Below, in pieces: positions 15,013 to 23,561 of a DNA stretch of 64,000 bases. Positions within the stretch are counted from its first letter, which is position 1, and every line of letters begins with the position of its first letter. The position numbers and the translations under genes are program-made. The DNA is taken from the NCBI GenBank assembly GCA_963781305.1, contig CAWAFL010000014.1:806001-870000 (forward strand). Direction: 5' to 3'. Source of the DNA: DASXMT01 sp963781305. Its GTDB lineage: Bacteria; Actinomycetota; Acidimicrobiia; Acidimicrobiales; RAAP-2. Below the pieces are notes generated by a model. The model saw only the letters and a list, made by a program, of their open reading frames with translations, did no database searches and was not told the origin of the DNA.

Positions 15013-16101
15013 AAGGCGAATGGCCGCTGCCACCGGAATGGCGATCACGGCGCCGATGAGACCCAGCAGCGATCCTCCGATGAGCACGGCCACGATGGTG
15101 GCACCGGCCGAGATGCTTACCGTGTGGCGCATGACTCGAGGGGTGAGCAGGTAGTCCTCGAGGAGGCGGTAGCCGATGTAGAAGGCGGCGGTGGCAATGG
15201 CAATGGGAATGCCCCTCGATAGGGAAACCAGTGTCACGATGAAGCCGCCGATGGTTGATCCGACCATGGGGATGAGATCGAGGATGGCCACCAGCAGACC
15301 CAAGAGAATCGCGTAGGGAACCCCGAAGATGGTGAGCCACAAGGTCGTGAGGACGCCGGATACGACGGAGGTGACGAGGTTCCCGAGCACGAAGCCCCCC
15401 ACCCGAGAAAAGATCTCGTCGCTGAGTGCCGTGACCCGTGGTCGACGAGATCGAGGCACCGTACGGAGGCCGAACCTCCGGATGCCGGGCAGCGCAGCCA
15501 GGAAGTAGACGGTCAGTACGGTCACAATGCTCACGGCGGTGAGCGCGGAGAGGATGGCCTTACCTGCTCCAACGAGCCCGCCGACGGTCGACGAACTGAT
15601 GAGCTTGCTCGGTGAGAAGGTCTTTATCTGGTTGTTGAAATGAAACTTCTTGGCCAGATGCCCGACCCATCCTTGGCCCGTCTTTACGTCGTGGACGTAC
15701 GTCGGAATTCGGTTGCTGAGCACCTGGATCTCTTTGGTGATCGGTCCGATTGCGGCGGCGGCAAAGGCGGCCACCATCGCCAGTAGGACCAGGATGACGA
15801 CCAAGACCGCCATCCAACGGCGAAGGCCGCGCCTCTCGAGCCAGACCACGGCCGGGTCGAGCCCAATGGCGATGAACAGAGAGAGCAGTACCAGGGACAG
15901 GATCTCCCCGGCATCGACGACGGTACGGACGATGAGAAAGGCAACGGCTACTCCGAGCGCTCCGGTCAGCCCGATGAAGAAAGGAGAGCGCCGATCGAAG
16001 GGCCGGCCCAGCCGGCCGAGGTCTCGCGCCTCCTGCCGTCGTGCGTTGTCGTCAATGTCACTGTGTTCGAATGCGGTGCGATCCTCAGTGTTCGTGCTCA
16101 C
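14971..16101 (-). CDS. AI-2E family transporter (TqsA/PerM-like permease)
   Basis: A 376-residue membrane protein. About seven to eight TM helices are seen, with a large periplasmic/soluble section after the third. VWLERRGLRRWMAVLVV, the LVTSVVSGVLTTLWLTIFGVPYAILLGLL core and GSTIGGFIVTLVSLSRG...AFYIGYRLLEDYLLTPRVMRHTVSI near the end are the family hallmarks. Members export small molecules or ions; transport of autoinducer-2 is shown for only a few, so the substrate is open. Confidence 0.92.
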   Translation of the reverse strand: MSTNTEDRTAFEHSDIDDNARRQEARDLGRLGRPFDRRSPFFIGLTGALGVAVAFLIVRTVVDAGEILSLVLLSLFIAIGLDPAVVWLERRGLRRWMAVLVVILVLLAMVAAFAAAAIGPITKEIQVLSNRIPTYVHDVKTGQGWVGHLAKKFHFNNQIKTFSPSKLISSSTVGGLVGAGKAILSALTAVSIVTVLTVYFLAALPGIRRFGLRTVPRSRRPRVTALSDEIFSRVGGFVLGNLVTSVVSGVLTTLWLTIFGVPYAILLGLLVAILDLIPMVGSTIGGFIVTLVSLSRGIPIAIATAAFYIGYRLLEDYLLTPRVMRHTVSISAGATIVAVLIGGSLLGLIGAVIAIPVAAAIRLLLEEITFQSLDKK

Positions 16102-16453
16102 CCTCGGCTCGCCAACTGTGGAACCCGGGCTTCGCCAAGCATTGCCATTGCGTCAGAGCCTCCCCCGTCATGCGTGCACGCCTTATCCCCGCACGGAGAA
16201 GGGCCGAAACCATCGAACGCATAGCGAACGACTCTGGGACGATCGCCTTGGAGAGCCTGGTGCCGGGGCGTCCTGTCGTTCGATGCGCCGGGGGAGGTTA
16301 CTGCCGACTCCGACCGCGCTTGTCAGATGCTGTACCGGGTTGTCGGCCGAACTGCCGGGTCGGATCGTCGGATCGGCACGAGCCCCCGTCGATCACGTAG
16401 AGGCGAACGGGTCAAGCCGATCCGGCGTCCGTCTTATAGAGGCACAATGGGGG
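16102..16453. other. 352-bp spacer without a convincing gene
   Basis: This divergent region lies between the AI-2E-type gene and the COG4280 locus. Open frames here are antisense continuations or short and unsupported. It presumably holds two divergent promoters, but no clear -35/-10 pair stands out. Confidence 0.5.
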
Positions 16454-16594
16454 ATGACCGCGACCGAGGACCGCCACGTGCACATCACGGTCCCACCGAG
16501 CGCTGTGCATCTCTGCGCTCCTGACTGCCTCGACTACCAAGTGCCCGGCTCGGCGACCGACGATGCACCCGACGCCGTGGCGGTGGCCACATGA
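16454..16594 (+). CDS. possible 46-residue His/Cys-rich leader protein overlapping the COG4280 gene
   Basis: MTATEDRHVHITVPP... then AVHLCAPDCLDYQVPG. ATG 16454 follows a GGGGG tract, and the TGA overlaps the next ATG as ATGA (16591-16594), the pattern used by other coupled genes in this window. The clustered H-x-H, H-x-C and C-x3-C residues suggest metal binding. Too short to match a family by eye, so it could be a chance frame; the overlap is the main support. Confidence 0.35.
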   Translation: MTATEDRHVHITVPPSAVHLCAPDCLDYQVPGSATDDAPDAVAVAT

Positions 16595-17440
16595 GCTCTT
16601 CCGCGATCGTCCTGGCGTTGGCCGTCTTTGGCGCCGAGCGCGGTGGAGGCGGTGGAGGCATTGACAATCGTGCTCGCCGCCGGTACCTCGAGGGGTTGGC
16701 GATCGGCTGCTGAGGGCGTGGTCGCGGCCCTTGCCGTGTTGGTGGTCATCGTTGCCGGCGTCGGTGTACCGCTCATCCATCTCGTGCCGATCGACGTCCT
16801 TCGAGTGGTCATCGGAGGGCTCTTACTGGTACTTGGCCTTCAGTGGCTCCGCAAGGCGATCCTTCGCGCCACCGGGAACAAGGCCCTTCACGACGAGGAC
16901 GCCATCTACGCGTCGACCGTGGCCGAGCTCAGCGAAGCCGATGCGCCGTCGTCGGGCAGTGAGGTAGCGGAAGGCGGATGGCGCAGGTACCTGCGCGGAC
17001 CCAGGGATGCCGTGGGCTTCACCGTGGCCTTCAAGGGCGTCTTCCTCGAGGGGCTCGAGGTTGTCCTTGTCGTCCTCACCTTGGGGGCGAGCTCCAACCG
17101 ACTCGGTCTGGCCGCGGGTGCCGCTGCTGCTGCGATCGTGGTGGTGACCGTCGTTGGATTTGTCGTCGCCCGCCAGCTCTCCGAGGTGCCAGAAAACACC
17201 CTGAAGTTGGCCGTGGGGATCATGTTGACCAGCTTCGGTGTGTTCTGGGTCGGGGAGGGTTCCGGGCTTCACTGGCCGGGCAATGACCTGGCCATCCTCG
17301 GTCTTATCGCCTGGTTTGCGGCCATTACCGGGGCCCTTGTCCTCGGGATGGACCGGCTTTCTGGACGCTCGTCACTAGGGAACCGGGGGACGGGCCGTGT
17401 CCCGATGCAACGAGGGGATGAGGTGGGGGACTCCATATGA
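16591..17440 (+). CDS. COG4280-type integral membrane protein, apparent +1 frameshift near codon 15
   Basis: Starting at ATG 16591 the first codons read MSSSAIVLALAVFGA, and then the frame is lost. Removing one G near 16636 joins it to the frame that continues from 16628 as SAVEAVEALTIVLAAGTSRGWRSA and on to 17440. This restores the first TM helix with the FxEA-x-EALTIVLA motif typical of COG4280 proteins, which resemble FTR1/EfeU iron permeases. Two similar halves each carry an E-rich helix (VEAVEALTIVL and FLEGLEVVLVVLTLG). About six TM segments are present. As written, only a TTG at 16628 could start the intact frame, without a ribosome-binding site. Confidence 0.75.
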
Positions 17441-17655
17441 CAGCCGCAAGACGAGCCATCGCCGCCTTCGGAAAGTTCTGGTGGGAATTCCTGGTCGGTG
17501 ATACACCCGAGCTCCTCGTCGCCACCATTGTCGTGATCGGCGCGGCCCTGGCGCTCAGGCACCATCGGACAGCCGGGTTCATCGTGGTCCCCATAATCGC
17601 TGCTGTGGCCCTCGCGCTCAGCACCTTCAGAGGTCGAAAGACGGACCGCTCCTAG
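17437..17655 (+). CDS. small two-TM protein coupled to COG4280 gene
   Basis: A 72-residue protein (MTAARRAIAAFGKFWWEFLVGDTPELLVATIVVIGAALAL... ) with two hydrophobic helices, LLVATIVVIGAALAL and GFIVVPIIAAVALALSTF. Its ATG overlaps the upstream stop as ATGA, so it is almost surely cotranslated with the COG4280 protein and probably works with it. The FWWEFLVGDTPEL motif is typical of the small partner next to COG4280 genes. Confidence 0.75.
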   Translation: MTAARRAIAAFGKFWWEFLVGDTPELLVATIVVIGAALALRHHRTAGFIVVPIIAAVALALSTFRGRKTDRS

Positions 17656-17712
17656 CCATCACGACCGTTGGAACTGGTCGGACATGAGCGAGCTTGCGCC
17701 CGGCTTGTGTGT

Positions 17713-18454
17713 TCACGCTGAAGCAAAGTCGGTCGCCACAATGCGCTCGTCATGCACGCCGGTGGCCTGATCGGAGGCGAGCCACACGATCGGCGGCCCC
17801 ATCACGGCTGGGTCCAGTAGTCCGGACCGGATCTCGGCGGGAACATCATCGGGGACCATCCCGGTTCGAGTGCCCCCACCGGGAAGCAGGATGTTGACGG
17901 TCACGGAGCTACCGGCCAGATCCGCAGCCATCACCCTCGATAAGGCCTCGACGCCGGCGCCCGCCGGCCCGTAGGGCACGAAGCCACGGCGGACCATTGT
18001 TTGTTCGTTCATAGAGATGTTGATTACCCGCCCGCCACCATCCCGGAGCATGAGCGGCACCACCTGCCGGGCCACGAGGAAACAGCCGACCATCTTGGTC
18101 TCTACGACGTCGCGAAATCCGGCCGGCTCGACCTCCCAGAACGGTTGCGGCTCGGACATGAATCGGGGATTGACCGTCCGCATGCCGATGCCGGCGTTGT
18201 TGACGAGCATGTCGATTCCTCCCCACGCGTCGCACGCCCGATCAACACAAGCGGCAACCGACCGCTCGGCCCGCACGTCGAGCTGACACGGGATCGCTCC
18301 GGAGCCGAGCTCGATGGCGGTTGCTTCAGCCCGGCTGGTCGCGGCCGGCGACCATCACGCGGGCGCCCGCCTCGGCGAGAGCGGCGGCCATCGCCGCGCC
18401 CAGGCCACTGGTGGCCCCGGTGACCAGGACACGCATGCCGTTCAGCTCACTCAT
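17713..18454 (-). pseudogene. short-chain dehydrogenase/reductase, frameshifted and lacking the catalytic lysine
   Basis: From ATG 18454 the protein reads MSELNGMRVLVTGATSGLG, a normal TGxxxGxG cofactor motif, and on to VMVAGRDQPG before TGA at 18326-18328. A single-base shift between 18328 and about 18345 rejoins the frame as RAEATAIELGSGAIPCQLDVRAERS and the rest runs to 17713 (NNAGIG, INIS). In the active site the usual Y-x3-K reads YGPAG, so the lysine is missing. The C-terminal frame alone would lack the cofactor domain. Probably a decaying SDR, unless the shift is an assembly error. Confidence 0.75.
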
Positions 18455-18582
18455 TGCGAATCCGACCGTAGCAATCGGTCGGTGATAGTGCTCATGGCCG
18501 ATTTCAGCAAGGCGCTGAGTATCTCGAATACCATCTGGTCTTTGTCGTTGAGACGCATGGACGAGCCATCAAAGGAGCACCC

Positions 18583-19740
18583 ATGAAGCTGTACTTTGAC
18601 GACGATTCCTTTGACGGCCAGCTCCAGCGGAGCGTCGGGAAGGCCGACTCGGGCATGGCCAATGTCGGCGAGTGCCTGGCTATATCCCAGCAAATCAATC
18701 CGGGTGATCGGGACAGCTGGTACCGAGCCTGGTCCGAGTTTGCCTCCGGCCTGGTCGAGCGAGGTCATGCGGCGGCGGCCTCCGGCCACCGGGCGAGCGC
18801 CCGCGGCGTCTTCTTGCGGGCTGCCGAGTACTTCCGCCAAGCGTTCTTCTTCCACCGAGAGAACCTGGACGGTCACGGACTCCGCACCGCCTACGGGTCG
18901 AGCGTCGAGGCCTTCCGGGCCGCCCTGCCGTTGCTCGACCACCGTGCCGAGGTCCTGTCCGACGGCCTGTCCGGCTACTTCTTCGCTCCGAGGGGGTCCG
19001 ACACGTTGCCGACCCTCTTGCACATCGGCGGCTACGACGGCACTGCCGAGGAGCTCTACGCCTCGGTGGCTCCGGCGCTCGAACGTGGGTATGCGTTCGC
19101 GGCGATCGATGGCCCTGGCCAAGGCTCGGAGCTGTACTACCAGCGGGTGCCCATGCGCCCCGACTGGGAGGCAGTCGTGCCCGGCATGGTCGATGTGCTG
19201 ACCAAGCATCCAGGGGTCGACTCCAATCGGATCGTGCTCGTCGGGCGGTCGTTCGGTGGTTTGATCGCCCCGAGGGGGGCGTCAGCAGAATCTCGACTGG
19301 CGGCCATGATCGTGGACCCTGGCCAGTTCGAAATGGGCAGCGCACTGATCGCTCGGCTTGGCGACCTGGGCAAGCAGGTGGAGGACCCGGCCGCCGACAG
19401 CCAGTTCCAGTCGTTGCTCACCATCCCAGCCCTCCAGGCCCTATTGGCCCCTCGGATGGTCACCCACGGCCTCACCAGTGTGCGGGAGTATTGCCGCGAT
19501 CTGCTCCGCTATACCAACGAGGAGACGGCTGGCGCGATCACTTGCCCCAGTTTCGTGACCGACAACGAGACCGACAACGTCTCCGTGGGACAGGGGCGTG
19601 TGCTCTTCGACCACCTGACCTGCCCGAAGACGTTCCGGTTGTTCACGAAAGCCGAAGGCGCCGAGGGGCATTGCGAGGGCATGGCACCCACGGTGTTCTG
19701 GGCCGCCGCGTTCGACTGGCTCGATGAGCTCTTGGCTTGA
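18583..19740 (+). CDS. alpha/beta hydrolase (FrsA / 2,6-dihydropseudooxynicotine hydrolase-like)
   Basis: A 385-residue enzyme. A helical N-terminal cap-like region (residues 1-130, with ARGVFLRAAEYFRQAFFFHREN) precedes the hydrolase core. The nucleophile elbow is GRSFGG; the oxyanion region is LLHIGGYDG; AIDGPGQG is present; the late histidine is in GAEGHCEGM. The helical cap and these motifs match hydrolases of the FrsA/DHPON-hydrolase type that cleave C-C or ester bonds in cyclic or polyketide compounds. The start has a GGAG-type RBS (AAAGGAGCACCC). Convergent with the LuxR gene. Confidence 0.85.
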   Translation: MKLYFDDDSFDGQLQRSVGKADSGMANVGECLAISQQINPGDRDSWYRAWSEFASGLVERGHAAAASGHRASARGVFLRAAEYFRQAFFFHRENLDGHGLRTAYGSSVEAFRAALPLLDHRAEVLSDGLSGYFFAPRGSDTLPTLLHIGGYDGTAEELYASVAPALERGYAFAAIDGPGQGSELYYQRVPMRPDWEAVVPGMVDVLTKHPGVDSNRIVLVGRSFGGLIAPRGASAESRLAAMIVDPGQFEMGSALIARLGDLGKQVEDPAADSQFQSLLTIPALQALLAPRMVTHGLTSVREYCRDLLRYTNEETAGAITCPSFVTDNETDNVSVGQGRVLFDHLTCPKTFRLFTKAEGAEGHCEGMAPTVFWAAAFDWLDELLA

Positions 19741-19800
19741 AGACCACATCTCACGGGGATGGGGCGAATCGAGTCGGAGTTGCCTCCTACTGAAACCTCG

Positions 19801-20880
19801 TCACGAACGGTCCTGATCCGAGAACCAACGAGCGGCAGCGCTGGTGCGGTCACCAACGTCGAGCTTGGCGTAGATGTGCTCGAGGTGCTTGTGTACCGTT
19901 CTCACGCTGACCCCGAGCTCGGCGGCGATGCGACGGTTGTCCATGCTCGACGCGAGCATGGCGAGGATCCCATGCTCGCGGGCGGTGAGGTTGGCCGCGG
20001 CCAACGGGGGTGGCTCATTCCAGGTCCGCTCGTCTACGGCAATGATGCAATGACCCTCATCGCTGCGGGCCAGGTAGCGGAGGCAGATATGACCGTTCTG
20101 TCCTGCGAGTACGAGTGGCTCGGACCGAGAGGGAGCTCCGACGATGATCGCCGCTATCCTCGCCGGGAGGTCCGATCCGGGAGTGAGGGTTACACCGCGA
20201 TGGGAGGCGAGCAGGCGCCGGGCCTCATCGCTGGCCTCGATGACGGTCCCCGTCGGCGAGGTGAGGATCACCCCGCGACTCTGGTCGGCGAGACTGGACT
20301 CGAGAGCAGCGATGAACCGATCGCGCTCTTGTAAACGGCTCAAGTTGCGATGCGCAACGACCAGGTGAGACCGGACGAGATTCAAGAGCAGCCGATCGTG
20401 TGAGTTGAAATCGCCTCGGGCCCGATTGAGTGCAATCCCGACCACGAGGGAGGGAGTGTAGGTAAGGGTGATGGCTGCTTGGTGTTCGGCCCGAGCGTCC
20501 CGGAAGAAGTTGGCGTAGAGGTCGGTGCGGTGGAATGACCGCCGATCGAGGAAGTCGGAGATGGTGTGGGCGCTCCCATCCCCGGTCCGGCGGGAATAGG
20601 TGACGACGGGGTGCTGTCCCACATACCGCTGGAAGGCGGAGTAATCGGTCCCGTCGAGCCCATCGAAGGGCTCGACGGCGACAACGGTTCTGCGTCGTCG
20701 CACGTCGATCTCGTTATAGGTGGCGTAGTCACAGGGCACGAGTTTGCCGATGAGACCCAGGGCGGCCGAACCCAACGATCCGAGGTGGTCGATTGCGGCC
20801 AGAGCGACGTCGAATTCTTGAAGCGCTCGCAAATCGCCTTCAGCCAGCTCGACCATGGAAACTCCTGCGGAGTCCGGCAC
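19801..20880 (-). CDS. LuxR-family transcriptional regulator with N-terminal sensor domain
   Basis: A 359-residue regulator. Residues ~20-170 look like a GAF-type sensory domain and ~190-290 like a PAS-type domain (RGVILTSPTGTVIEASDEARRLL). The last 60 residues are a LuxR helix-turn-helix: LTAREHGILAMLASSMDNRRIAAELGV... with RTVHKHLEHIYAKL. It sits between the hydrolase and the methyltransferase gene (20947), from which it diverges by 66 bp, so it may control either. No ligand can be inferred. Confidence 0.9.
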   Translation of the reverse strand: MPDSAGVSMVELAEGDLRALQEFDVALAAIDHLGSLGSAALGLIGKLVPCDYATYNEIDVRRRRTVVAVEPFDGLDGTDYSAFQRYVGQHPVVTYSRRTGDGSAHTISDFLDRRSFHRTDLYANFFRDARAEHQAAITLTYTPSLVVGIALNRARGDFNSHDRLLLNLVRSHLVVAHRNLSRLQERDRFIAALESSLADQSRGVILTSPTGTVIEASDEARRLLASHRGVTLTPGSDLPARIAAIIVGAPSRSEPLVLAGQNGHICLRYLARSDEGHCIIAVDERTWNEPPPLAAANLTAREHGILAMLASSMDNRRIAAELGVSVRTVHKHLEHIYAKLDVGDRTSAAARWFSDQDRS

Positions 20881-20946
20881 ATCCGCTACGCGAATCAGCG
20901 TATTGCATCCACGGCGCCGATGCTCTTTGGTAGTAGCAGGAAGTAG

Positions 20947-22017
20947 ATGGAAGGACGTTCCATGCCTGTGAGCGAAGAGAGGTTGATGGAATTTTTGGCC
21001 CAGGCGGTCGGGGACCTCGGGGCGGCGCTCACGGCCACCCTGGTCAACGTGGGCGACCAGCTCGGTCTGTACAGGGCTATGGCGGGATCGGGGCCGCTGA
21101 CTGCCGCGGAGCTGGCCGCCGAAACAAAGACGACCGAGCGGTATGTGGCCGAATGGTTGGCCGCTCAGGCAGCATCGGGCTACATCACCTACGAAGGCGA
21201 CGGGCGCTACCGGCTACCCGATGAGCAGGCAGAGGCCCTGGCCAACGAGGACAGCCCCGCGTGCGTTCTCGGCGGGTTCCAGGCCATGACAGCGGCCATG
21301 CGAGCAGAGCCAAAGATCATCGAGGCCTTCCGCTCGGGCGGGGGCGTCGGTTGGCACGAACACGATCCTGGGCTCTTTGAGGGAACCGAGCGGTTCTTCC
21401 GACCTGGCTACATGGCCAACCTGGTCAGCTCGTGGATTCCCGCTCTCGACGGGGTAGAGGCGAAACTCTCTTCGGGGGCAAAGGTCGCAGACGTTGGGTG
21501 CGGTCACGGGGCGTCCACTCTGATCATGGCGAAGGCGTTCCCAAATTCGTCAGTCGTTGGTTACGACTACCACCAGGCCTCGGTGGACGCAGCCCGTCAG
21601 CGGGCCGCAGCGGCCGGTGTGTCGGGCAGGGCGACGTTCGAGCAAGCCACGGCCAAGGACTATTCCGGCACGGGATTCGACTTGATCGCCTTCTTCGACT
21701 GTCTCCACGACATGGGAGACCCCGTTGGCGCCCTTGCCCACGCCCGCCAGGCGCTCGCCCCGGATGGCACCGTCATGTTGGTCGAACCCTTTGCCAACGA
21801 CGACGTCGGCGAAAACATGAACCCGTTCGGTCGGGTCTTCTATTCCGTGTCGACCCTGGTCTGCACGCCGGCATCTCTCTCCCAAGAGGTCGGGCGCGGG
21901 TTGGGCGCCCAGGCCGGTGAGGCGCGTCTGCGAGAGGTGGCGGCCGAGGCGGGCCTCACCCAGTTTCGCCGTGCGACCGAGACTCCTTTCAATCTCATTC
22001 TCGAAGCGCGTCCGTAA
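20947..22017 (+). CDS. class I SAM-dependent methyltransferase with N-terminal winged helix
   Basis: A 356-residue protein. An N-terminal winged-helix dimerisation domain (GLYRAMAGSGPLTAAELAAETKTTERYVAEWL) is followed by a Rossmann methyltransferase core with motif I VADVGCGHGASTLIMAKAF and motif II region GYDYHQASVDAARQ. FFDCLHDMGDPVGALAHARQALAPDGT is typical of small-molecule O-/C-methyltransferases in actinobacteria. ATG 20947 and ATG 20962 (with GGAAGGA upstream) are both possible starts. Divergent from the LuxR gene. Confidence 0.9.
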   Translation: MEGRSMPVSEERLMEFLAQAVGDLGAALTATLVNVGDQLGLYRAMAGSGPLTAAELAAETKTTERYVAEWLAAQAASGYITYEGDGRYRLPDEQAEALANEDSPACVLGGFQAMTAAMRAEPKIIEAFRSGGGVGWHEHDPGLFEGTERFFRPGYMANLVSSWIPALDGVEAKLSSGAKVADVGCGHGASTLIMAKAFPNSSVVGYDYHQASVDAARQRAAAAGVSGRATFEQATAKDYSGTGFDLIAFFDCLHDMGDPVGALAHARQALAPDGTVMLVEPFANDDVGENMNPFGRVFYSVSTLVCTPASLSQEVGRGLGAQAGEARLREVAAEAGLTQFRRATETPFNLILEARP

Positions 22018-22077
22018 GAAGCGTGTCGTCGTGTCGATACAGCTCGGTGGTCCAGCGAACGAAGGGCAGTGATTGTT

Positions 22078-22704
22078 GTGGGACTCTGGAGTGATCATGC
22101 TGTCCCAAGGATCGTGGCGGTTGCGTGCAACACCAAGAACGAGCGCCCGATACGAGAACGCGTCTGTGCGGGCCTACGGGGCGACCTCCTTGAGATCGGT
22201 TTCGGTTCGGGACTGAACGTCCCGTTCTATCCACCCAGTGTTTCGAACGTCTGGGCGGTGGATCCGTCTGCGGTGTCCCGAAAGCTCGCGGCTAAGCGAA
22301 TCGCGCAGTCCTCGATTCCGATTTCCTACTCAACTCTTGACGCGCAGGTCCTGGACATGGAGGATGACCGATTTGACTCGGTGCTCTCGACCTACACGCT
22401 CTGTACGATTCCCGACCCTGTGGCAGCCCTGCGAGAAGTTCGTCGCGTCCTCAAGCCCGGAGGGCGGTTTCTGTTCGTCGAACATGGACGCTCGCCTGAT
22501 GGCAATGTCGCCCGACACCAGGACCGGATGGAGCCGCTAGAGCGAAGGCTATTGGGCGGTTGCCATGTCACCCGGGACATCCCTGCACTGATTGGCGCGG
22601 CTGGGTTCGCCATCGGAGACCTCGATACCTACTACGCGCCGGGGGCGCCGAAGTTTGCCGGATACATGTTTGAAGGATGGGCCGCATGCGCGCCGCCCGG
22701 GTAG
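22078..22704 (+). CDS. class I SAM-dependent methyltransferase
   Basis: A methyltransferase of about 208 residues. Motif I is LLEIGFGSGLNVPFYPP and the acidic binding residue lies in VWAVDPS. The post-I region is FDSVLSTYTLCTIPDPVAALREVRRVLKPGGRFLFVEHG in split form, typical of UbiE/phospholipid-type small methyltransferases. GTG 22078 (GAAGGG 12-17 bp upstream) is preferred over GTG 22069, where the SD would be too close. Same direction as the preceding methyltransferase with a 60 bp gap. Confidence 0.85.
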   Translation: MGLWSDHAVPRIVAVACNTKNERPIRERVCAGLRGDLLEIGFGSGLNVPFYPPSVSNVWAVDPSAVSRKLAAKRIAQSSIPISYSTLDAQVLDMEDDRFDSVLSTYTLCTIPDPVAALREVRRVLKPGGRFLFVEHGRSPDGNVARHQDRMEPLERRLLGGCHVTRDIPALIGAAGFAIGDLDTYYAPGAPKFAGYMFEGWAACAPPG

Positions 22705-22755
22705 GTGCGAAAGGTTTTCCGTAATCGTCAAAGCAGCAGGGGAAGGGAGACCAGG

Positions 22756-23361
22756 ATGTTCGTCCAGGTATTTCAGGCGAAGGTTCGAGACGCTGATCTC
22801 TGGTCGCGCCGAGTCGAGACATGGCGGAGCGAGATCAAGCCGAAGACAACAGGGTTCCTCGGGTTCACCTCCGGCACCACCGCCGATGGTGACATGATCA
22901 CCGTTGTCCGCTTCGCCTCGGAAGAAACCGCCCAAGTCGACAGCGACTTGCCCGAACAAGGGTCGTGGTTCGAGGAGGCATCAGAGGCCTTTGACGGCGA
23001 GGTCACGTTCCACGACTGTCCTGAAGTCGATGTCCTCCTCTCCGGGGGCTCGAACGATGCCGGCTTCGTGCAGATCATGCAGGGCCGGGCCAAGGATCAG
23101 CAGCAGATGCGTGGCCGGACGAAGGAGATGGAGAGCGAACTACGCAAGGTCCGGCCTGACCTCATCGGTGCGACCATGGCCTGGCACGGCGATGGGGGAT
23201 TCACTGAAGCCGCCTATTTCACCTCTCAGGAAGAAGCGCGTACGTACGAGCAGGCCATGGCCGGGAGTCCTTTCTATACACAGTTCATGTCCCTGATCGA
23301 CGGCGACCTCAGCTTCTACGACCTCAGTAATCCTGAGTTCGAAGATGCGGCCGATTCCTAG
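22756..23361 (+). CDS. dimeric alpha/beta-barrel (ABM-like) protein
   Basis: A 201-residue soluble protein. It appears to contain two ferredoxin-like halves: MFVQVFQAKVRDADLWSRRV...GFLGFTSGTTADGDMITVVRFASEE, then a second similar half with DAGFVQIMQGRAKD and AAYFTSQEEARTYEQ. Antibiotic-biosynthesis-monooxygenase/dimeric-barrel proteins show this repeated pattern. ATG 22756 has GGAAGGGAGACCAGG upstream. Likely cotranscribed with the methyltransferase before it. Function unknown. Confidence 0.65.
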   Translation: MFVQVFQAKVRDADLWSRRVETWRSEIKPKTTGFLGFTSGTTADGDMITVVRFASEETAQVDSDLPEQGSWFEEASEAFDGEVTFHDCPEVDVLLSGGSNDAGFVQIMQGRAKDQQQMRGRTKEMESELRKVRPDLIGATMAWHGDGGFTEAAYFTSQEEARTYEQAMAGSPFYTQFMSLIDGDLSFYDLSNPEFEDAADS

Positions 23362-23392
23362 AGCCGCGATGCGAATCACCAGGTGTTAGTCG

Positions 23393-23413
23393 GCGGCTCA
23401 TCTGAGGAGCCGC
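23393..23413 (+). terminator. short GC hairpin after the ABM-like gene
   Basis: GCGGCTC (23393-23399) pairs with GAGCCGC (23407-23413) over a 7-nt loop, 32 bp after the stop of the upstream gene. It is a plausible intrinsic terminator without a T-tract; it could also be a leader element of the TerC gene. Confidence 0.45.
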
Positions 23414-23561
23414 GCCGAGTGCTGCCATCCAGGGCGGGGCCCGCTTCGTCGGATAGCGGTCGAAAACATGGCCGCCCGCCGGTGGGCCCGGCCGGTCCCT
23501 AGGCTGGACGGCGGGCAGACCTGCCAGCAACAGCGAGCGAGGAGGCAGCCGGGCAACGGGC

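Noticed and set aside
15650..16453. 314-codon plus-strand frame opposite the AI-2E-type gene
   Set aside because: Antisense shadow of a clear membrane-protein gene; composition is Arg/Ser-rich as expected for a shadow. Only its last 46 codons are kept as a tentative gene.
23362..23561. Manganese (yybP-ykoY) riboswitch upstream of the TerC gene
   Set aside because: The conserved internal-loop sequences were not found; only a short hairpin is visible.
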